64,000 nucleotides of DNA, taken from positions 558,001-622,000 of the forward strand of contig NZ_FMTM01000002.1 in NCBI RefSeq assembly GCF_900099775.1, in the 5' to 3' direction. A program made the translations under genes and the position numbers. Positions 33,919 to 42,517 of this stretch are shown one piece after another. This DNA comes from Rhizobium mongolense subsp. loessense (lineage in GTDB: Bacteria > Pseudomonadota > Alphaproteobacteria > Rhizobiales > Rhizobiaceae). Under the pieces are notes generated by a model that did no database searches, was not told the DNA's origin, and saw nothing but the letters and a program-made list of their open reading frames with translations. How positions within the stretch are numbered: position 1 is the stretch's first letter; each line of letters starts with the position of its first letter.

Positions 33919-34877
33919 GCACAAGTTCGTCATCCCGGCTCTACGGCTCGATCCAGCTTCGCCGCAACCGCGGCCTTGCCGGCCTCTATCTGGTTGTCGC
34001 CGCCTTTCTCATCCTCTATGCGCTGCTCTTTCCCGGCATCCTTTCCATCGGCGGCTTCTCGAAGTTCACGCAGAACTGGTTCCCGCTCGCGCTCGTTACC
34101 ATGGCGCAGGCGCTTCTCATGCTGAACGGTGGCATTACCCTGGCGATCGGCCCACTCGTCAGCCTTGGAGCCGTGATTGCCGCAACGACGATGGAAGGAG
34201 CGCTCGGCGTGCCGGGCGGCATTCTTGCCGTCGCACTCGCCGGTCTTTCGATCGGCGCCGTCATCGGCGCCATCGTGACGCATCTGAGGCTGCCTTCGAT
34301 CATCGTCACGCTCGCCGGCTCCTTCATCATCGGCGGGGTCGCACTCATCCTGCTGCCGCGGCCGGGCGGGTTCATTCCCGATTGGCTGTCGACGACGCTG
34401 GCCGGCCACACACCCGTCGCTTTCGTGCTGTTCGTCGTCATCCTGGCGCTCTGGAAGGCCTTTCTCGCAACGCCGCTCGGCCTCGGCATCTACGCGGCTG
34501 GCGACAATCCGGTCGGCGCATTCCGCTCCGGCGTCCCGGTCGAACGGGTAAAAGTCGTCGCCTTCGCGCTGTCGGGTCTTCTCGCAGCACTGAGCGGTCT
34601 CTTCGTCGCTGCCCAGACCGGCTCGGGTGATCCTGTTATCGGTACGCCTTTCACGCTGAACTCGATCGCCGCCGCCGTGCTCGGCGGAGTGGGCTTCCTT
34701 GGCGGCAAGGGCACGATGCGCGGCGCGATCTGCGGCAGCCTGCTGCTCTCGGTCATGATCAACGTCATGTTCTTCATGGGCTTCCCGCCGGTTGCGCAAT
34801 ATGTCGCGCAGGGCCTGATCATCGTCGGTGCGGTCGCCGTTCCGGAACTTCTCGCGCAATGGAGGGCAAGGCGATGA
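33915..34877 (+). CDS. ABC transporter permease (RbsC type), first of two
   Basis: A 320-residue inner-membrane protein with about nine hydrophobic segments. Family elements include LNGGITLAIGPLVSLGAVI near the middle of the first half and GFLGGKGTMRGAICGSLLL near the end. The ATG overlaps the ATPase stop (ATGA), and its own stop overlaps the next permease start in the same way. It pairs with the second permease to make a heterodimeric channel. Confidence 0.9.
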   Translation: MSTSSSSRLYGSIQLRRNRGLAGLYLVVAAFLILYALLFPGILSIGGFSKFTQNWFPLALVTMAQALLMLNGGITLAIGPLVSLGAVIAATTMEGALGVPGGILAVALAGLSIGAVIGAIVTHLRLPSIIVTLAGSFIIGGVALILLPRPGGFIPDWLSTTLAGHTPVAFVLFVVILALWKAFLATPLGLGIYAAGDNPVGAFRSGVPVERVKVVAFALSGLLAALSGLFVAAQTGSGDPVIGTPFTLNSIAAAVLGGVGFLGGKGTMRGAICGSLLLSVMINVMFFMGFPPVAQYVAQGLIIVGAVAVPELLAQWRARR

Positions 34878-35815
34878 ACCCGATCAGGTCCGCGCTCCGC
34901 AATCCGCCGCTCCTCACTTTCCTTCTGGTCGCACTCGTCTGGATCGTCGCAAGCTTCACGCTGCGTGGTTTCGGCGCCTATGGCCACCTGCGCTACCTGC
35001 TCGAACTCGCCGCGGTGATCGGCATTGCGGCTGCCGGGCAGACGCTCGTCATCCTTATGGGCGGCATCGATCTTTCCGTCGGCGCGGTCATCACCGTCAC
35101 GGCGATCCTGCTGCCGCTTATTTCGCCGGCCTGGGACCCGACCGGCCTCGTCGGCATCGCTGCGGCCCTCGTCATCGCCACCAGCATCGGTCTCATGAAC
35201 GGCGCGGGTGCTGCCTATCTTCGCGTGCCACCGATCATCATGACGCTTGCCATGGCGACCTTCCTGCAGGGCTTGCTCGTCATTGTCGCCGGCGGCAGCG
35301 CGGTCACCGTCAGCAACCCGGCGGTCATTCTGCTCGGGCAGGCGCGGCCGCTCGGCATTCCGGCTGGCATCATTCTGTGGCTCGTCGTCTCGATCGTCGT
35401 CCTCCTGCTCGTCCATCGCATGCCGATCGGCGCGCGTTTCCTGGCGCTTGGGGCAAATCCGCTGGCTGCCCGGCTTTCCGGCGTCAGCGTCATCCGCAAC
35501 ACACTGATCGTCCATACTCTGTCGGGTTTTTTCGCAGGGCTTGCGGGCATTCTCGTGCTGGGTATGAACCGGCAAGGCTATGTCGGCATCGGCGACCCCT
35601 ATCTGCTGACGTCGATTGCCGCCGTCGTGCTCGGCGGCACCTCCATCCTTGGCGGCCGCGGCACCTATGCCGGGACCATTCCGGGGGCAATCCTGCTCGT
35701 CACGACGACGGCGCTGATCACTGTGGTCAATGCCTCGCCCGGCTGGCGGTCGATCATGTTCGGCACGCTGATCCTTGCCCTTCTGCTCGTTTCCGGCCGC
35801 GAGGCGCGCAGATGA
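34874..35815 (+). CDS. ABC transporter permease (RbsC type), second of two
   Basis: A 313-residue permease. The ATG at 34874 was chosen because it overlaps the preceding stop (ATGA) and has GGAGGGCAAG upstream; an in-frame ATG at 34859 would add five residues. The conserved MGGIDLSVGAVITV motif and GGTSILGGRGTYAGT are present, with about nine membrane segments. Its stop overlaps the lactonase gene start by four bases, tying transport and catabolism in one coupled operon. Confidence 0.9.
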   Translation: MNPIRSALRNPPLLTFLLVALVWIVASFTLRGFGAYGHLRYLLELAAVIGIAAAGQTLVILMGGIDLSVGAVITVTAILLPLISPAWDPTGLVGIAAALVIATSIGLMNGAGAAYLRVPPIIMTLAMATFLQGLLVIVAGGSAVTVSNPAVILLGQARPLGIPAGIILWLVVSIVVLLLVHRMPIGARFLALGANPLAARLSGVSVIRNTLIVHTLSGFFAGLAGILVLGMNRQGYVGIGDPYLLTSIAAVVLGGTSILGGRGTYAGTIPGAILLVTTTALITVVNASPGWRSIMFGTLILALLLVSGREARR

Positions 35816-36768
35816 CGAGGCGCTACGACGGGCCGGTGATCGACCCGCACCATCATCTCTGGGACCTTGGGCTGCAACGTCATCCCTGGCTCCAGAAGGC
35901 GCGGGCTTCCGGCGAGGAGATGGTCTTCGGAAACTTCGCGCCGATCCTGCGCGACTACGGCATCGACGACTATCGCGCCGACGCCGCGCGCCAGAACGTC
36001 GTTGCAACGGTCCATGTGGAGGCCGGCTGGTCGGATGCGCACCCTCTGGAAGAAAGCCGCTGGCTGGATGGCCTCGACCGCAGCTCCGGCGTCGCCCATC
36101 GCTATATCGCGCGCGTTCCTCTCGACGGGCCGGATGCCATACGCTTGCTCGAGGCGGAAGCTGCAAACCCGAATGTCGTCGGCATCCGTGATATCGTCAG
36201 CTGGCATCCGGAAGCGGTAAAGAGTTTTGCTCCGCGCCCGAACCGCATGGGCGATCCCGCCTGGCGGGCCGGGCTTGCCGAGACAACGCGGCTCGGGCTG
36301 GTCTTCGATCTAATGCTTTATCCCTGGCAGATGAGCGAGGCGCTTGAGCTCGTACAGGCTTTTCCCGAAACGCTTTTCGTGCTCAACCACGGCGGAAGCC
36401 CCGCTGATCGGACGGAGGACGGCATGGCGCTCTGGCGCCGCGGCCTGCGGGCGCTCGGCAGCGAGCCGAACGTGCGCCTGAAGATTTCCGACCTCGTCGC
36501 CTACGACAACGAATGGACGCCCGAAAGCCTGCGGCCGGTGATCGAGCATTGCCTTTATTGTTTCGGCCCGGCGCGCTCCATGTTCGCGAGCGACTTTCCG
36601 GTCGCGGGACTGCACGCCTCTTTCGATGAGGTTTATCAGGTTTTCCGCACAGTCGCCTCGCAGCTGTCTCTCGAGGAGCAGCGCGCCCTGTTCTTTGCCA
36701 CTGCCAATGACACCTATCGCCTCGGCATCGCCGACCCGGTCGAGATCAGGAGGGACTGCCATGTCTGA
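35812..36768 (+). CDS. amidohydrolase family 2 protein (lactonase-like)
   Basis: A 318-residue cytoplasmic TIM-barrel hydrolase. The N-terminal metal motif is DPHHHLWDL, typical of the amidohydrolase-2/fuconolactonase group (2-pyrone-4,6-dicarboxylate lactonase, L-fuconolactonase). Further blocks are VATVHVEAGWSD, FVLNHGG with a ligand His, and MFASDFPVAG with the catalytic Asp. The start overlaps the permease stop, and the 3' end overlaps the PLP-enzyme start by eight bases. The likely role is to open a lactone or amide ring in the imported compound; the substrate is not determinable. Confidence 0.88.
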   Translation: MTRRYDGPVIDPHHHLWDLGLQRHPWLQKARASGEEMVFGNFAPILRDYGIDDYRADAARQNVVATVHVEAGWSDAHPLEESRWLDGLDRSSGVAHRYIARVPLDGPDAIRLLEAEAANPNVVGIRDIVSWHPEAVKSFAPRPNRMGDPAWRAGLAETTRLGLVFDLMLYPWQMSEALELVQAFPETLFVLNHGGSPADRTEDGMALWRRGLRALGSEPNVRLKISDLVAYDNEWTPESLRPVIEHCLYCFGPARSMFASDFPVAGLHASFDEVYQVFRTVASQLSLEEQRALFFATANDTYRLGIADPVEIRRDCHV

Positions 36769-38071
36769 CCTTCATACCGCGACGGAAAACGTCTTGATCG
36801 ACGAGCGGGTGCGCGGCTTTCCGCCAGGCAATCGGCCGCTCCCGCTTGCTGCAATCGGCAACCAGGGATGGAAACCCTATGACGGCAGGATGGCCCTGCC
36901 GCTGATCTCGCTCGACCGGCAGGCCTTCTCCTGTAATGTCGAACTGATGATGGCCTATGTGAAGAGCCACGGTGCCGAGATCGCTCCGCACGCCAAGACG
37001 CCGATGTCGACTGCGCTGTCGGCGGCGCTTCTGGCGGCAGGCGCCTGGGGCACAACCGTCGCCGACATCCGCCAGGCCGCCGTCCTGCTCAAGGCGGGAC
37101 AGCGCCGCCTGATCCTTGCCAACGAGATCGGCGGGACCGCTGCCGCCCGCCGGCTTGCGGTCCTGCTCGCCGATTATCCCGACGCGGAACTGCATGTCTT
37201 CGTGGATTCGACAGCGCTCGTCGATGCCCTTCACTCAGCCTGGCAGCAGCGTGCAGATCTGCCGCCCCTTGGTTTGCTGGTGGAGTTCGGCGCCGGGCGC
37301 GCCGGTGTTCGCAGCGCCGCCGTCGCCGAGGCAATCCTCGACGCGATCCTTGCGGTGGAGACGCCGACCTTCCGGCTGACCGGCATCGCCGCCTATGAGG
37401 GTGCGGCCTCGACCGCCGATGCAGAAGAGACGATGCTTCGCATCGACGCGCTGATGGCGGTGATGGCGGATTTTCTGCCGAAGGTGCGCGCCCAAACAGG
37501 CGACGCGCGGCCGCTCCTCGTCACGGCTGGCGGCTCGGTCTTTTTCGACATGGTGGTTGCGCGGCTTGCAGCCGCCGTTGCGGCCGATCCCGCCTGCCGG
37601 CTCGTGCTGCGTAGCGGCGCGATCTTCTTCCACGATCACGGCATCTACGAGCGTGGCCTTGCCGGCCTCGATGCGCGCGGCGGTTTGCGCATCGGCGGCG
37701 AGACGGTTTCGGCAGCCGCAGGTTTCCGTCCGGCGCTGCGGGTCTGGGCCGAGGTCTTGTCGCGGCCGGAAGCGCAGCTTGCGATCTGCGGCATGGGCAT
37801 GCGCGACGTGGCGATGGACCAGGGCCTGCCGCGGCCGCTGGCGCTCTATCGCAATGGTGCGTATCTCGCCGATCTCAGGGGCGCCGAGGTTTTTCGCCTC
37901 AACGATCAGCATGCCTTCGTCGCCCTTGCCGACGATAGCGACGTCGCCGTGGGCGACGTCATCGAGTACGGCATCTCGCATCCCTGCACCTGCTTTGACC
38001 GGCATGCCATCCTCTACGGCCTCGACCCGGACCATTCGGTGACGGCGGCCTATCTGACCAGTTTCGGCTGA
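36761..38071 (+). CDS. PLP fold-III D-amino-acid dehydratase/aldolase (D-serine deaminase-like)
   Basis: A 436-residue enzyme of the D-threonine aldolase/D-serine dehydratase (DSD1) family. The PLP lysine is Lys79 in the APHAKTPMS motif. Near the C-terminus GISHPCTCFDRH carries the HxC zinc-binding pair characteristic of eukaryotic-type D-serine dehydratases. A glycine-rich phosphate-binding loop is visible as VTAGGSVFF. Such enzymes release 2-aminoacrylate or 2-aminocrotonate, which RidA hydrolyses, and a RidA gene follows directly. This supports dehydration of a D-hydroxyamino acid, though D-threonine aldolase activity is an alternative. Confidence 0.88.
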   Translation: MSDLHTATENVLIDERVRGFPPGNRPLPLAAIGNQGWKPYDGRMALPLISLDRQAFSCNVELMMAYVKSHGAEIAPHAKTPMSTALSAALLAAGAWGTTVADIRQAAVLLKAGQRRLILANEIGGTAAARRLAVLLADYPDAELHVFVDSTALVDALHSAWQQRADLPPLGLLVEFGAGRAGVRSAAVAEAILDAILAVETPTFRLTGIAAYEGAASTADAEETMLRIDALMAVMADFLPKVRAQTGDARPLLVTAGGSVFFDMVVARLAAAVAADPACRLVLRSGAIFFHDHGIYERGLAGLDARGGLRIGGETVSAAAGFRPALRVWAEVLSRPEAQLAICGMGMRDVAMDQGLPRPLALYRNGAYLADLRGAEVFRLNDQHAFVALADDSDVAVGDVIEYGISHPCTCFDRHAILYGLDPDHSVTAAYLTSFG

Positions 38072-38108
38072 CCTCTCCCTCCAAAAGCAAGAAACGGAAA
38101 GACCGCCC

Positions 38109-38484
38109 ATGATCCAACGTTATAAGAAGGGTTCGCGTATGAGCCAAGCCGTCAGCTACGGCGGTCTCGTCTATATTGCCGGCCAGGTCGCAGAAAATCG
38201 CAAGGCGGGCATTGAGGACCAGACCCGCGATGTGCTCGGCAAGATCGATGTCCTCTTGAAGGAAGCAGGTATCGACCGCTCGCGGCCTCATCGCCGTCGA
38301 GGTCTTCCTGCCGGCGATCGACGATTTCGATGCGATGAACAGCGTCTATCATGGCTGGATCGACGTCGAAAACCCGCCGGCCCGCGCCTGCCTTAAGGCA
38401 CGCCTCGCCGATCCTGATCTGCGCGTCGAAATGACCGCGCCTGCCGCCTCTGACTGCACCGCAACCGTCCGCACTGGAGACATC
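38109..38484 (+). pseudogene. RidA-family enamine/imine deaminase with a one-base frameshift
   Basis: The first about 59 codons read as RidA (SQAVSYGGLVYIAGQVAE, then DVLGKIDVLLKEAGIDRS). The frame is lost near 38284-38288, where one extra C (GGCCTC) shifts it. In the next frame the family continues perfectly: RLIAVEVFLPAIDDFDAMN, VYHGWIDVENPPARACLKAR, DPDLRVEMTAPAA. No stop follows in that frame before the deacylase ATG, so the second half runs into the deacylase in frame. This is a true frameshift or a sequencing error; the intact gene would remove enamines made by the preceding PLP enzyme. Confidence 0.8.
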
Positions 38485-39498
38485 ATGCACAGTGGCCTCG
38501 TCAATCCGATCGACTTTTCGCGCCAGGGCCGGCAGGCCGGCCACCTCGCCATTCCCTATTCGATCGACCGTTCGCCCTATTACCAGATCCGCATTCCGGT
38601 CCTTCGCCTGAAGAATGGCGAGGGGCCGTCTTTGCTGCTGATGGCCGGCAATCACGGCGACGAGTATGAGGGCGAACTCCAGCTCGGCCGGTTGATGCGC
38701 CTGCTGGAGGTAACGAAAATCCGTGGCGCCGTCACCGTCCTGCCGATGGCGAACCTGCCGGCGGTGATGGCGGGCAAGCGCTGCTCGCCCTTTGACGGCG
38801 GCAACCTCAATCGGGCGTTTCCTGGCGATCCCACCGGGTCACCGACGGCGCGCCTCGCTTATTTCCTCGAACACGAACTCTTTCCGCGCCATGACGCGGT
38901 TCTCGACCTGCATTCGGGCGGTACGTCCATGGCGCACCTGCCCTGCACGTTGATCGAGCGGCAGGCGGATGGCGCGCGCTTCGAGCGGTCCATCTCGCTG
39001 ATGCGGGCGATCGGCGCATCGCATGCCTTCATTGCCGATAACGGGCCGACCGCACCGACATCGATGGGGGCTGCAGGGCGGGCGGGGACCGTCGGTCTTT
39101 CCGGCGAGTTCGGCGGCGGCGGAACCGTGACTCCTGAGACAATGGCCTTCACGGCGGCGGCGATCGATCGGCTGCTCGTGACACTCGGCATCGTCGAGCG
39201 TCCGGTCTTGTCGCGCGTGCCACTCCCCGAGCCTGGGCCGTTGCAGTTGCTTTCACTGTCCCGGCACAGCCAGGGCATCTATGCGAACCGCAGAGGCTGG
39301 TTCGAGCCGGCCGTCGCACTTGGCGCCAACGTTGCCGCTGGCGAACTTGCCGGATGGTATCATGACCTGGAACGCTTGGAGCAGCCGGAGGAAGAGCTGC
39401 GCTTCGCCGAGAGCGGCATTGTCATTTCGCATAGGCTGCATTGCGACAGCCAGGCCGGCGACTGCCTGATCCAGGTCGCTGAACCCATCGCATCCTGA
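38485..39498 (+). CDS. succinylglutamate desuccinylase/aspartoacylase family zinc deacylase
   Basis: A 337-residue M14-like zinc hydrolase. The ATG at 38485 has GGAG five bases upstream. The zinc motif is AGNHGDEYEGE (HxxE), the third ligand is in VLDLHSGG, and the catalytic Glu is probably in LSGEFGGGG. A C-terminal beta-domain follows (GIYANRRGWFEPAV). Family members remove acyl groups from N-acyl amino acids. With the D-amino-acid enzyme and RidA, it suggests that the imported compound contains an N-acylated amino acid. The open frame extends upstream into RidA, so a fused form is conceivable. Confidence 0.87.
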   Translation: MHSGLVNPIDFSRQGRQAGHLAIPYSIDRSPYYQIRIPVLRLKNGEGPSLLLMAGNHGDEYEGELQLGRLMRLLEVTKIRGAVTVLPMANLPAVMAGKRCSPFDGGNLNRAFPGDPTGSPTARLAYFLEHELFPRHDAVLDLHSGGTSMAHLPCTLIERQADGARFERSISLMRAIGASHAFIADNGPTAPTSMGAAGRAGTVGLSGEFGGGGTVTPETMAFTAAAIDRLLVTLGIVERPVLSRVPLPEPGPLQLLSLSRHSQGIYANRRGWFEPAVALGANVAAGELAGWYHDLERLEQPEEELRFAESGIVISHRLHCDSQAGDCLIQVAEPIAS

Positions 39499-39508
39499 GG
39501 AGCGCGCC

Positions 39509-39532
39509 ATGAGCGCCAATCCGCTTACGTGA
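39509..39532 (+). other. seven-codon start of a lost gene
   Basis: Ten bases after the deacylase stop a good GAGGAG site precedes ATG and only MSANPLT before TGA. The terminal codons overlap the 3' end of the convergent gene 39525-40709. It looks like the start of a former next operon gene cut off at a recombination junction near 39528. Confidence 0.35.
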
Positions 39533-40709
39533 TGACGTCGACCGCTGCATTGACCCAGTCGAGACGCTTTGCCGGTATGAGGCCGTAGTTGTAGAAGTTC
39601 ACGCCGTCAGCGCCGGCATCGACGGCGGCCTTGGCGCGTGCAGCCAGGACTGCAGGCTCGCCGACCTCGGGATAGAAGACGCGCAGGCCCGCCCCGAGGA
39701 ACTTTCCCGCTCCGATTGCCGCCCGCCCAGTCCGAATGACATTTCCGACGACACCCGGCGCCATGTCGTAGCAGCAGAGGATCACCCCGTCGCAGAGCTT
39801 GCCGACTGCCGCGAGATCGACGCCGCCGAGCCAGCCGTCCTTCAGGTCGATGAGCACGATGCGTGTCGCCGCATCGGCGGCCGCCTTGATTTCACCGATC
39901 AGGCTGGTCACCGGTTCGGTGCGCCAGGCAAGATAGCCGTGCAGATCAGCATGGTCGCGAAAGGCATCGATGCCGGCTGCCGGGAAGTCGGGAAACTGCC
40001 GTTCCGGAACAGCCCGTTCGCAAAGTTCCGCGATGAAGCGAACGACCGACCTGCGCGCGCCTTCGACCGGCACGCCGGCCTTCGTGGCGCGCGCCGTGCA
40101 ATGGTCGCAGAAGCAGAGCGACAGAAGGAAATCGTCTTCGGCGTTCAAGCCGACACCGTCTTTCTCGTGATGGTATTCGTGCGCGAATCCCATGAAGTTC
40201 GGGCTTTCAAGTTCCACCATATCGGGCTGGTAGTTCGTCGTGATGTCACGCACCAGGGTGACAACATAGGCGCGCGCCGCCGGGCTGGAGGGGCAAAGGT
40301 TGTAATAGTTGGGATTGCCAAAGGCGTTCCGCGTCACGTGATCGGGATGCAGCATACCGAGACGGGTATTGTGGAGGCAGACCGTCCAGCAGGAGACCTT
40401 GAGACCCGTCGTGTCGCGTCCCCTGACGAGCGCTTCCAGCATGTCGCCACGCTCGTCCACGTTCCTGGCCATCAGCGGCCGGATCACCTTGTCCTGCCAT
40501 AGGCTTTCATCCGGCCGGAAGTAGACCGTCCCGTCCTCGGGGAAATAGGCCTTTTGCCGCGGGCTGCGCGGCTGAAGGAACCGGCCCGCATGATAGGAGG
40601 TCGCCAGGCTGACCGTTGTGAGGCCCGCACGGCCGCGAAGGTCGGCGGCAAGCGCTGCGAGCCCCTGGTCCTGGATATCCCAGGGGTAAGCCCACATGGA
40701 AAGATGCAT
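39525..40709 (-). CDS. conserved hypothetical protein, possible TIM-barrel glycosidase-like enzyme
   Basis: A 394-residue cytoplasmic protein starting MHLSMWAYPWDI. I do not recognise the family with certainty. Features resemble glycoside-hydrolase-like barrels: an early WAYPWDI strand, LKVSCWTVCLHNTRLG, QPDMVELESPNFMGF with an acidic pair, a CFCDHC cysteine/histidine cluster near residue 190, TRIVLIDLKDGWLGG and ADGVNFYNYGLI at the end. No signal peptide is seen. It converges on the deacylase gene, and its promoter carries the IclR-type 36-bp element shared with the transporter promoter, so it likely belongs to the same pathway. Confidence 0.75.
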   Translation of the reverse strand: MHLSMWAYPWDIQDQGLAALAADLRGRAGLTTVSLATSYHAGRFLQPRSPRQKAYFPEDGTVYFRPDESLWQDKVIRPLMARNVDERGDMLEALVRGRDTTGLKVSCWTVCLHNTRLGMLHPDHVTRNAFGNPNYYNLCPSSPAARAYVVTLVRDITTNYQPDMVELESPNFMGFAHEYHHEKDGVGLNAEDDFLLSLCFCDHCTARATKAGVPVEGARRSVVRFIAELCERAVPERQFPDFPAAGIDAFRDHADLHGYLAWRTEPVTSLIGEIKAAADAATRIVLIDLKDGWLGGVDLAAVGKLCDGVILCCYDMAPGVVGNVIRTGRAAIGAGKFLGAGLRVFYPEVGEPAVLAARAKAAVDAGADGVNFYNYGLIPAKRLDWVNAAVDVIT

Positions 40710-40728
40710 CGCGTATTTCCTTCAATCT

Positions 40729-40764
40729 GTCCATTTTATAGAACACGCGTCCATAATAGTGTCC
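40729..40764. promoter_or_regulatory. candidate IclR operator (36 bp), copy B
   Basis: GTCCATTTTATAG and GTCCATAATAG recur directly 20 bp apart, starting 20 bp upstream of the leftward ATG at 40709. The block aligns without gaps to 31228-31263 at 23 of 36 positions. This links the hypothetical gene to the IclR regulon (inference). Confidence 0.5.
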
Positions 40765-41085
40765 AGGCTTGATCCTGACTTGCGGGGGCACGGCCGGTCC
40801 AAGGTGGGATATATTGCGCGAGCTGATTTGAAGCCGGCATCACCAGGCTCTTGCAGAGCCCGAACCAGTTCACATTCGGGGACGAAAGCGCAGATGCGAT
40901 TTTCATGCGCATGAAGCCGAAATGCCGCCTGCTAATGGCTAAAGCTTTCCGTATCGCACTCGCCGGCGACAGTCGCCTGACGAGCGGCACGTTGCCGTTC
41001 CCACGTCACGCCGATGCACACCGGCCCTTCTCTCGCTCCGCGCATCCAACAGCCGGTTGATCTAGATTTCCCTTGCGATGTTCAA
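40765..41085. other. 321-bp gap without a recognised gene
   Basis: Only non-conserved short frames are present. It separates the IclR-linked locus from the stop of the ribokinase gene. I see no clear terminator. Confidence 0.45.
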
Positions 41086-42015
41086 TCATGATGAGCGCAG
41101 CAAGGCGTTGATGTCGGCGCGCGAAGGCATGGCGGGGGCCGTGCCCGGCCGTGTCACGGCAATCGCGGCGGTCGCGCAACCGAAGCGGACCGCCTCGACC
41201 GGCGCAAATCCTTCGGAAACTGCCGTCGCGAAGGCACCAAGGAAGGCATCCCCGGCTCCGGTTGTGTCGATGACATTGCCCGCCGAAAACGCGGGTATGA
41301 ATTCGCTCTGCCCGGTCGTGTGATAGTAGGCGCCACGTGCGCCGAGCGTGATGATCACCGCTTGCGCCCCTCGATCAAGCAAGGCGCAGGCCGCCGCACG
41401 TGCCTGTTCATCGGTTTCGATCGGGTGGCCCACCAATTCCGCTGCTTCGACTTCATTCGGGACGATGAAATCGCACAAGCCGTAGATGCTGTCCGGAATG
41501 GCGTGGGCAGGCGCGGGATTGAAGATCGTCGTCGCTCCTGCTTTTTTCGCCATCGATAGGCCATGCATGGCCGCTTCGAGCGGCTGTTCGAGTTGGGTCA
41601 TGAAAATGGCAGCGTTTTCGATCTCCACCCGGTTCGCGTCGACATCGTCGATGCCGATAAGGCCTGCGGCACCCGGTGCGACGATGATGGCATTGTCGCC
41701 GCTTACTTCGTCGACGAAGATGAAGGCCGCGCCCGTGGATACGCCTTCCATCTTCATCACATTGGCTTTGACGCCCGCCGCCGCATAGGCCGCAAGCGCC
41801 ATCTCGCCGAACGGGTCGTTGCCGACCCTTGAGATAAAAGTCACCTTGCCGCCTGCTTTTGCCGCGGCAATTGCCTGGTTGGAGCCCTTGCCTCCCGGCC
41901 CAAGCGTAAAGCCCGACCCCATCAGCGTCTCGGCAATATGGGGCAGGCGCTTGGCCTTGTAGGCGGTGTCGGCGGCAAAAATGCCCAAAATGACGATCCC
42001 GCTTTTCCCGCTCAT
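41086..42015 (-). CDS. rbsK: ribokinase (PfkB family)
   Basis: A 309-residue sugar kinase. The ATG at 42015 overlaps the RbsD/FucU stop (ATGA). The N-terminal PfkB signature is FTLGPGGKGSNQAIAAAKAGG, and the C-terminal signature with the catalytic Asp is DTTGAGDAFLGAF. It phosphorylates a pentose, most likely ribose or deoxyribose, after import. It closes the leftward operon of CUT1 transporter, LacI regulator and sugar mutarotase. The precise pentose is inferred from family only. Confidence 0.88.
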   Translation of the reverse strand: MSGKSGIVILGIFAADTAYKAKRLPHIAETLMGSGFTLGPGGKGSNQAIAAAKAGGKVTFISRVGNDPFGEMALAAYAAAGVKANVMKMEGVSTGAAFIFVDEVSGDNAIIVAPGAAGLIGIDDVDANRVEIENAAIFMTQLEQPLEAAMHGLSMAKKAGATTIFNPAPAHAIPDSIYGLCDFIVPNEVEAAELVGHPIETDEQARAAACALLDRGAQAVIITLGARGAYYHTTGQSEFIPAFSAGNVIDTTGAGDAFLGAFATAVSEGFAPVEAVRFGCATAAIAVTRPGTAPAMPSRADINALLRSS

Positions 42016-42473
42016 CTGACGGCCTCCGCCGCCGGAATGACACCCTTGGTCAGAAGGAAACATCCGTAGAACCGCAGTTCCCCGGTTGCGATCACACAAT
42101 AGGCCTTGCTGGCGATATCATAGAACGCCATCCGTTCGACGGGATACATCGGCGATGGCTTGCCTTCGGCACGGTCGACAATGGCCTGGACTTCCTGTTG
42201 AATCGCCGGAATTTCGTCGGGCTTGCCGATCACTTCCATGCGGCCCACCGAAGGCTGGATCGGTGTGTCCAGCGGGAAGACGGAAAGGACTGCGTCTATC
42301 GCCTGCGGCGCGGGGATGTTTTCCATAGTCAGCAGCTTACCCAGACGCGTCTGGCGGGCGATCGAATCCGACGGAAAGTTCATGTCGGAAATGACGAGAT
42401 AGTCGCCGTGTCCCATGTTGCAAAGTGCTTGAAGAATGTCGCCGTTGAGTTCGGCCCTAATTCCCTTGAGCAT
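42012..42473 (-). CDS. RbsD/FucU family sugar mutarotase
   Basis: A 153-residue decameric-type mutarotase expected to interconvert pyranose and furanose or anomers of ribose or fucose. The ATG at 42473 gives MLKGIRAELNGDILQALCNMGHGD, with the conserved catalytic His in GHGD; the family Tyr/Asp near the C-terminus appears in RFYGCFLLTKGV. It overlaps the ribokinase start by four bases, so mutarotation and phosphorylation are coupled. The length fits FucU better than the shorter RbsD. Confidence 0.87.
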   Translation of the reverse strand: MLKGIRAELNGDILQALCNMGHGDYLVISDMNFPSDSIARQTRLGKLLTMENIPAPQAIDAVLSVFPLDTPIQPSVGRMEVIGKPDEIPAIQQEVQAIVDRAEGKPSPMYPVERMAFYDIASKAYCVIATGELRFYGCFLLTKGVIPAAEAVR

Positions 42474-42517
42474 TGGTCCTTCCATCCCTTCCTAGTGGCC
42501 GCAGTGCCGGCCTTGCT

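Noticed and set aside
34828..35811. Rightward frame extending the lactonase gene upstream by over 300 codons.
   Set aside because: The extension is out of frame with the two real permease genes and is Arg/His-rich; the ATG at 35812 overlapping the permease stop is the true start.
33930..36166. Long antisense frames (309 and 558 codons) opposite the permease and lactonase genes.
   Set aside because: They lie opposite genes with clear family motifs, are very rich in Arg/Asp/Glu, and show no domain; they result from GC-rich codon structure.
40710..41085. Possible small gene at 40851-41060 (69 codons).
   Set aside because: No convincing ribosome-binding site and a low-information sequence; conserved promoter-like elements to its left explain the region better.
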